Source of the DNA: Byssochlamys sp. IMV 00236
Lineage: Eukaryota > Ascomycota > Eurotiomycetes > Eurotiales > Thermoascaceae
Direction: 5' to 3'
DNA: 64,000 nt
Assembly (NCBI GenBank): GCA_001931875.2
Contig: MSJH02000137.1
Location: 124,001-188,000, forward strand
How positions within the stretch are numbered: the stretch's first letter is position 1; each line of letters starts with the position of its first letter. A model generated the notes under the pieces. The model was not told where the DNA came from and did no database searches. It saw only the letters and a list, made by a program, of their open reading frames with translations. A program made the position numbers and the translations under genes. Below, piece after piece: positions 56,894 through 64,000 of the stretch.

Positions 56894-59800
56894 TCACAAA
56901 ATCCAATCACCAATAGAGAAAAACACACAAACTACAACCAGTAACCACGTAGCTCTCCCAGATTGAACGGTAAGACTTGCTCTTCCCTCAAATAGAGACG
57001 GGGTTGGGGTTGGGTTTGGAGGTGTCGCTATGGAAGATGAGGAGGAGTTTGAATTTATCATAGGGTAACCTGTTCCAGTCCCGATTCCGGAGCCAGAGCC
57101 AGTCGCGGCGGTTGTGATGGCTGTTCTTGTGGTGTGGGTATTTGGTATTGCTGGAATATTTGATGGTATGAGTTTGGTAGATGTCTGTATGGGAGTCGTT
57201 CTATTTGTCGGACGTGATGGTATGAAAGTTCCAGTGATGGCTGTCGTTGGGTTCATTTCTGGGGATTCTCCATTTGGTGTGATTGAAGAACTAGTGCTCG
57301 TTGGAGATGCAGCTTGTTGCTCATTTGAGCCCGTAAGGCCAGTTTCGATAGGGGATGTCGTCGGCTGCTTTCCAGGGATTTCTCCATTGCTTGGTATAGC
57401 AGAGCTAGTTCCGGAGGTAGGAATTGCGTCGCTTCCTGTTAGTCTTCCATTGAGTGAGGTTTCTGAACTGCGTCCAGTCGTGGATGTTGTGCCCGTTCTA
57501 GGTTCAGGGGTTTCTCCTGTACCTGCTCCTGGCGTTGCTGGGTGCTCTGTAGATGTTGATGTTGAGCTGGCCCCTTTCTCGGTCGTTGGATGTGCGGTAG
57601 ACCATGCTTCGGTGGCTCGAGATCCGGTTCCAACTCCAACTCCAGGGCCAGTTTGAGAAGTAGAGGTTGAAATGGAAGTTTGGCTTGTCGATGTAATCCT
57701 GCTCGTCTGTGTAGTAGATTGAGACGATATGGTATCGGATTGAGAGGCTAAGATGGATGATGAGGAATCAAAAGATGAAGAGGACGGAGGAGAAGATCGA
57801 GAGGTGGAAGTTGTTATTGAAGTCTGAGTTGATATTCCCTCTGTTTCTGCCGAGTGTGATGTAGATGTGGACTCTGTCGATGATATTGAGATTGTGGATG
57901 AAGAGACAGATGGTGATGGTTCTGAAGATGATGTTGTAGTAACTCTTATACTAGATTCGATAGAAACTGTAGATACTCTAGTATTTGTGGTACTATACGT
58001 ATCTTGCGCGGTAGTTGGTTCAACGCTAGTTTCTGTGGTTGCTGGCGTTGGAGAAGTTGTCATGCTAGGGGTGAGCGTACTTTCAGTCTTGCCTGTCTCC
58101 GTGCTAAGTGTGGTATCTTTCGACGACGAAGTAGCAGCCTCTGACTCCGTCGCAGCTGGTGGGGAATTCCCAGACTGAGGTGTGGGTTGAGATGGCACAT
58201 TTCCACAGAAATCAAGGAACTGCTGGAACTGCGGCAGGATACCACCAATGGTAATAATAGCATCCCAGTGAGACTCGACACAAGAGTCACACATATCCAG
58301 CTGTATCTTAAACTCAGAGCCGTTTTGGCATAACAAAGGCGTTTTCCCCGTCTGTTGTGCTTCAACCATACAGTTATTGCACTGGTCGAAACATAATCCC
58401 GGGATTATGGAGGAGCTATATTGCCTCTTCTTTTGTCCGCGCCTTCGTTCCTCCTGTCCGTTCTCAAGACTGGATCCATTTGGGAAGGCGAAAACGCCAT
58501 AGTCAAGACCAAACTCGGTAGGGTTCAGGTTGAAGTATCCTGGTGACACAATGTATTTTTCTGTCTTGTTGGGAGCAGGGTACTGAGGCGCATGGAGGGG
58601 AGGGACAGGTATGCATTCCTCCGGACTGCAATAGTAGGTATCTGCCGGAGGACCAGCTTCGAAGTTGCAGTTACCGTCGGCGGCTGATTTCTTGGGATGG
58701 CAAAGGTAGCCTGGGGGACAACCCCACGTGTAGTCTGTTGGAAGAGGGGTTGGTGCCGTGTATGTTGGGTTGGTGATGCGGCTTGGACAGATAGACAAAG
58801 TATTTGACGATGGAACTGCAACAGTGGTTAATCGAGGGTATGCTTTTAATTGGGAACTGACAGTCTTCACTTACCAAAAATAGTCGATGGTGTGGGAGTA
58901 ACCACACTCACAGTAGTTTTAGCAGTGGCTGTTAGACGGCCGGCAGACGATGTAGGTACAGCTAAAGCGGCGCTGGTCGAGACAGGTGTTGTCCTTTCGG
59001 ATTGAATTATTCTGCTTGAGGGCACAATGCTGACGGAGCTTGGTGATATTACCGGTTTAGGTGCTTCAGATGCAACAACAGTGGTAGTGCTCTCTATATG
59101 ACTGAAAGTGCTATAAGGCAACGTAATCGTAGTTGTTTCTGCCGACGAAGTCGAATATTGCAGGACCGTTGCCGTTTTGGTCGTCCTGGCGGTCACTGTA
59201 GTTGCTTCACCAGATAAAGTGGTACTAATTTTAACAGTTGTAGTTAAAAAGGAAGTCGGAAAGGTGGCCGGTATGGTTTCAATTGCAGATGTAGGAACGA
59301 GTGAAGTAATGGCACTCGGAGAAGTGGCTCTAGTTGGACTTGGATGGACGGTAGGATAACGGGATGTCGATAAAGAGGGTATGACGGACATCGATGTCTT
59401 CTCGGATGGAGAGATGACAGAATGTGAAGAACTCGATGCTGGAGAAGTATGAGGTATACTGCTCACAGACTCCGTATGCCAGTAAGAAGTAGAAGTCGTT
59501 TCCTGATAAACTCCATAGTCAGAGCCAACTAATCCAGCCAGGCTATGTGAGATGGATTGCTTCCTACCGTCGATAGTTCAGAAGAGATTGGCAAGGTTGT
59601 TGCAGTCTAACATATACCTAATTATTAGCTACAGTACCTCTAGAATGAGGCCCTTCTGGAATCGAGAATTGACAAGGGCATCACTTACCGACCAACTGCT
59701 GGTGTAGGAGTGTGTGCTTGTACTAGCAGATTCAGTACAACTACAAGGCGCTGTAAATGTGTCTGTCTCCCAAATTGTTGTCACAGATTCTTCTCCCGTC

Positions 59801-59904
59801 TCATACAAAACATTAGCAAATAATAAATCGGCTAACTGCGGAACTGTGTGTTGTGCGCAGACAACTGGCGCAAGGGCAAGGCCCAGAAACAAATTGTGCC
59901 GCAT
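56894..59904 (-). CDS. GPI-type Ser/Thr-rich cell-surface glycoprotein
   Basis: Four exons (59689-59904, 59568-59606, 58875-59502, 56894-58815) join in phase to 934 aa; the second codes 13 residues. A signal peptide (MRHNLFLGLALAPVVCAQ) comes first, then a Ser/Thr-rich section. A Cys-rich core in exon 4 follows (WGCPPGYLCHPKK; CSPEECIPVPP; GLCFDQCNNCMVEAQQ; LDMCDSCVESHW), with the dibasic site KKRQ that a Kex2-type protease could cut. About 400 Ser/Thr/Pro-rich residues suited to O-mannosylation come next. The C-terminus is SGRATWLLVVVCVFFSIGDW, a hydrophobic tail after small residues that fits GPI attachment. It resembles 'glycoprotein X'-type annotations in Aspergillus; that name is from memory. 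A cell-wall or sensor role is inferred. Confidence 0.82.
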
Positions 59905-61633
59905 CCTTGTGATGGATGATCAAAGAATACCGCTCAAGTCAATTTGAATACTTCTAAACGAGAGGCACTGAGCGGTGAGCGAACGAATGTAAGACTCAAG
60001 ATGAAAGATCAATGTCTAAGAAACCGAAAGGAGAATCTTGATAGATTAGGGAGACACAAAATCTACTCAGGCTGATCAGGTTGGCATGTTTTTATTCCAG
60101 TATTGGAACTATAAAAAGAAACCGAATGCGAAAAGTGCAATTACTCTGGAGCAAACATAATCAACTTTAGAATCTTAGCAAGGCCATCCATGCTGATGAT
60201 CTGCTCAAGTATCTCCTGGCGGAGTTGTGAGCACGCAGGTGGCCCGTTCATATCAAAATTTGTATTTGATTATTTTTTCCAACAACACAACTGAAGACGA
60301 CCGTTTAACTCTACCTGAATTATCCGTCATTCCATAGTGCTACTATTTCAGTAACTTGTGGCTTGCTAGCTAGTTATTTAGACGATCTACCGCGGGGATT
60401 ATCTGCAGGAATCTCCGTGCGATTCGAAGCATGGCTAGATTTCCTTGAACTCTGTATATGTACTTAGCTCTATATGGAGTAAGTATGGTGGATTGAGACG
60501 GGAAGATCAAACAAGTTGTGTTCCTTTCAGACTTCTGGAACTAATATAATCCCTGTCGAGTCTAATTTCCCTTTTGCCTTGACGTGTTCCCGTGAGGCAG
60601 TGACCTATCGACGGCTTCAACGCTGATCCCTGTGCTGAAAGAAACATTCGAGCCACTAACCATTATGACAGCGCAACTCGATGGTACAGTACTTCCGTAG
60701 CACGACGAGATACCATTTTCGGATATACCACTCGAATAACACTATTATAGCGTCAAGCGGTCAGTCGAGACCTTTACGATTAGCGAAGCGCACTGATAAT
60801 TGAAGACTCGAAGATAGAGTGATCACCATGCCAGGAGCGAGAGAGAGAAAAAAAGCCATAAAGTAAAGTTACCTCTATAGACAAAGACATCTGGCTCTAG
60901 ATCCACACTACCAGCGCCTCGATCGCAAATTCAGGGGAGTTCCCTTTGACCAAAGGAACTCAGCAAGGGTCCATCATTACAATGGAGATCCACACAGGCC
61001 GTCCCGGCCAGGCTGGATGGATGGCCGCATCGAATATTGCGTATGGCCAAAGCTAGCAATATCTTTGTACTACCACGGAACCTGGGATGTATACGTTGTA
61101 TTCTCCTGCACGAGTCCTTGTATTTCCCGTGCCCAGCAGTACCTTTCCGAGACATGCACTCGAGTGAAGGTACCGCAGAGCTCTCGCCACAGATGACAGG
61201 TCCACAGTGGCTCGGTCAGTATCTCTGATTTTGCCTATGACCCTCCAGCCTCTCCTGGACAAGTGCATTGGATCAGCAATGGTCTCCTTGAAAAGGAAGT
61301 AAGGTATGTAGTTGTGCCACTGTATCCCCAGGACAATCCGTTGTGGCAGACAGTCTCGCTGAGAGATCGGCAACGTAGCCCGTTCAGCCTCGACGACATT
61401 CTTAACTGATGGTCTGACTTGGTCTATCAGAATTGATCTTCCTTTTCCGCTGATTCTGCCTGGATATCGCATACTGCAGGTTGGTGGCATCGAGTGTATG
61501 CAGAAAGACATTCCAAAGTCGTGAATCAAAGGTATTGTTATACCCCATCTTCTTCTGGGGCTCAACCAATTGTCTGAAGTGCCTTGTGAAACACTTTCAC
61601 CATAGTGGTTGATCCAATCACATGGTAGAAAAG
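59905..61633. other. 1.7-kb divergent intergenic region
   Basis: It contains the promoters of the glycoprotein (-) and the kelch gene (+). A 199-codon minus-strand frame (61053-61652, non-ATG start) fills its right part; one phrase resembles the end of an enoyl-reductase domain but no gene model holds. The remainder is AT-rich without features. Confidence 0.45.
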
Positions 61634-64000
61634 ATGCTGTTTTTACTTGCAAGTATAGCTCTTATGCTATGCGACAAGGGCGTTGCCGTGGGCTGGGAAA
61701 ACAATGTCAATATCTCCATATGTAACTGGCAGCAACTTAGAGGTGGGTACACTCTTTGGCTTTCATAAAAACTCACATCTTCAAATTTTTCACTAGAATC
61801 TGGGGTGCCGCTGACAAGCTTTGTATCTCAGCGAACATAATTCGAGATACGATATACCTGGATGGAGGGTCTACGTGGTATCGCTAGTACGTTTGGAAGA
61901 GTTCACAGCCTGTTCGAAACAACGCTAACATACCGAAGCGGAGAATCTGACGGACAATGGGGACAACTGGTCAATGACGGTAGCTATTTTATTAAGGTTC
62001 CCTTTGGGATATATATTGATCTGACATTAGGAAATGTACACGGACTGCTCTACACTCTCAATCTCGGGCTACCATTTGACAACACAACGAACCAAACCGG
62101 TCTTTTACAGAGCATGGAAAAAGCAGGCAGTTCAGCGAGCAACAACATTGCTCCCAATTACAAGGACGGTGTCATGTTTGCAAACGATGATGAGTTCATT
62201 CTTTATGGGTAATTCAGACAACGGGTCTATACACACAAAGGTTATTGCTGACAAACGAAAGGGGACTCGCTCTTTTTGAAGGTTTCGAGAACGCACAGTT
62301 GCCAAATCAGATACTAGGATACGAAGCAGATCAATGGGGCCCATACAGGGAGTCCTGGAGTCCAGGCTTTCTACAGAAAACACTGCCAAATGGTGTCACT
62401 CGGTTCGTGACTAACGGCGCTGGAGTTTCAGTTCCCAGTGAGAACCTCGGCTTCTATTTCAGCGGCATGAGAAGCGAGGACTGGGGGCTTATTGCAGAAG
62501 GAGGCTTCCCAAATATTACCGCAAATGTCACCGCGAATACTCTAATTTCAGTTAATATGACCACGATGAGAGATGAGAAGTGGGAGAATGATACCTTGCC
62601 GGATAACATCCCAGCCAGAGCCAACGCGGAGCTTGTATGGATTCCAGTTTCTGAATCTGGGGCCTTAATCGCCATGGGAGGCGTTACTGACCCGGAGGTC
62701 CTCAATCCCTCTCGCAGCCTTACGGAGGAACAAATGATAGCTGCCGTATGTTGAATCCCTTGGACTCCAGACTATCTTCTCACCAGCGAGTAGAACAGTT
62801 CCAGTCGAACCTTTATGACTAGCCTTCCAGTTTATGATATTGCGAACAAGAAATGGTAAGAGCTTCTTGTATACGAAAGGAACAGTTACTAACCAGGCTT
62901 AGGTATTTGCAAAATACAACAGGCGATATTCCACCTCAGACAGCATCCTTTTGTTCCGTGGTCGCCGCAGCGCCAGACAACAGTTCTTACAATATTTACA
63001 TATACGGAGGGTACAATGGTGTATATGCAGAGGACCCCCCTTACGATGACGTATATGTCTTGTCAGTGCCATCTTTTACTTGGATTAAGGTGTATTCCGG
63101 CCAGCAAAAGCATGCTCGAAGTGGACACAAGTGCATAAAAACATATCCAGACCAAATGTTTGTCCTTGGTGGTATATTTGAAGGGGACTCCACTATTTGT
63201 CTAGATGGTGGTTTTATCCAGGTCTTCAATCTGAATACGCTCCGGTTCCAAGACTCATACAGCCCCGAGCAGTGGAATGAGTATCAAGTGCCGTCTATTA
63301 TCACTGATAAGATCGGAGGAAAGTAAGTACTTTCACATTGTATCTATCTGGATTGCAACTGACTTCGCAAGTGCCAATGGAGCGGCTACAAAGACGGCCC
63401 CGGCGGCTTGGGCTGATGACGGCCTTGCCACGCTCTTCTCGTCCAAGTACACAAAGACTATGCCTACCTATTATCCTTATACTTTGATCTCAAACACATC
63501 AACACCGACTGCTACTTCAGTCACTCCCACAAAGGTGCCATCTGCTTCAAATTCCCACAATCCATTGCCTGTCTGGGTCGGCCCTGTCCTTGGGGTCGTT
63601 CTCGGAATAATTGTCATAGCTGTCCTTGTCGTCTGCTTACTCGTCTATCGATGGCGACAGTATAAGAGGGCTCTTGAGTCCGGAGACGCCAGTCACGGAA
63701 GTACCCATTCTCACGTCCTCAGCTGGATGAAGCACGGAATGCATATGCGGCATTCGAAATCCTCCGTACCTGCTGTTTCTGAAGTCGAAGCGAACGAGAA
63801 ACATACATCCTATGGATTTTCTGCTGGAACCCCTGCTCATTATGCAGTGTCCCCAGTCGCAACAGAAGCGAGCGGTCTGCCTATACATGAGTTAGACGGT
63901 AAGTGTTTGTATTATTTCTATATACTCTAAATCAGGACTCTATACTTACGATGGTCCTCAACAGCTGCTCCCCAAGGACGATTTGAGCTCGAGACTCCGC
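61634..64000 (+). CDS. Kelch-repeat single-pass membrane protein, truncated at window edge
   Basis: Eight exons are visible: 61634-61742, 61832-61877, 61939-62208, 62262-62745, 62794-62855, 62903-63322, 63372-63898 and 63965 onward, all in phase. The signal peptide MLFLLASIALMLCDKGVAV is followed by ANIIRDTIYLDGGST, the first kelch blade, and later blades (ELVWIPVSESGALIAMGG; YNIYIYGGYNG; YPDQMFVLGGIFEGD), many NxT/S sequons, a Ser/Thr stalk, one TM helix (VGPVLGVVLGIIVIAVLVVC) and a basic cytosolic tail rich in His/Ser. The fold is a beta-propeller on the cell surface. Its role is unknown; similar fungal kelch proteins are called cell-wall anchored or polarity related. The intron at 61878-61938 is chosen by its GCTAAC branch and is the least certain. 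The 3' end lies outside. Confidence 0.85.

Noticed and set aside
1..64000. Secondary-metabolite cluster, transposon or CRISPR array
   Set aside because: No polyketide or peptide synthetase, cluster regulator, transposase, reverse transcriptase, terminal repeat or spaced repeat array was found; genes are mainly housekeeping.

Overview
The window is genomic DNA of a filamentous ascomycete, most likely an Eurotiomycete of the Aspergillus/Penicillium type. Genes carry short (about 50-90 bp) GT-AG introns with CTAAC/CTAAT-like branch sites, lie at about one per 2.5-3 kb on both strands, and include fungus-specific products (sterol C-24(28) reductase, VTC polyphosphate polymerase, SepB/Mcl1, a GPI-type Ser/Thr-rich wall protein). 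There are no operons, CRISPR arrays or convincing tRNA/rRNA genes. Most gene models below were assembled by hand from reading frames, splice sites and codon phase.

Layout: 1-3.48 kb is gene-poor, with a 55-codon zinc-finger-like ORF and a speculative 80-aa spliced ORF. Next come sepB/mcl1 (3.5-6.4 kb, +), a probable mitochondrial protein of unknown function (8.55-9.6 kb, +), an F-box protein (10.1-11.5 kb, -), a secreted beta-lactamase-fold serine hydrolase (12.1-13.9 kb, -), an MFS transporter (14.6-16.0 kb, -), a YAG7-like RGG protein (17.2-18.8 kb, -), a tiny four-exon CENP-W-like histone-fold gene (20.0-20.5 kb, -) and a NUDIX hydrolase (20.9-22.3 kb, -). The NUDIX gene is divergent from vtc4 (22.8-25.2 kb, +). 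A Frag1/DRAM/Sfk1-like membrane protein (25.5-26.9 kb, -), a DsbA-like oxidoreductase (27.9-28.7 kb, +), 6-phosphofructo-2-kinase/fructose-2,6-bisphosphatase (29.3-31.5 kb, -), a DUF202-like membrane protein (32.9-33.5 kb, -) and a cytochrome b5-FMN lactate dehydrogenase (34.3-36.1 kb, +) follow.

At 36.4-36.9 kb (-) lies a relic of a TauD/TfdA-type dioxygenase with frameshifts, stops and a large internal deletion, beside an intact 13-exon Dal5/pantothenate-type MFS transporter (38.2-40.5 kb, +). Then come RNase H1 with a probable GC-AG intron (41.4-42.8 kb, +), an Na+/H+ antiporter (43.8-45.7 kb, +), and a head-to-head pair: a Ubp3/USP10-type deubiquitinase (47.2-49.9 kb, -) and a Mag2/RNF10-type RING E3 ligase (50.7-53.0 kb, +). 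The right end holds erg4 (54.2-56.2 kb, +), a GPI-type glycoprotein (56.9-59.9 kb, -) and a kelch membrane protein that runs off the edge (61.6 kb onward, +).

The genes are mostly housekeeping and do not form a biosynthetic cluster. The best leads are the divergent DUB/E3 pair, whose animal and yeast homologues act in opposition on 40S ribosomal ubiquitin; the dioxygenase relic next to a possible sulfonate-type transporter; a CACGTG motif before vtc4; and several small or unusually spliced genes that automatic annotation could miss.
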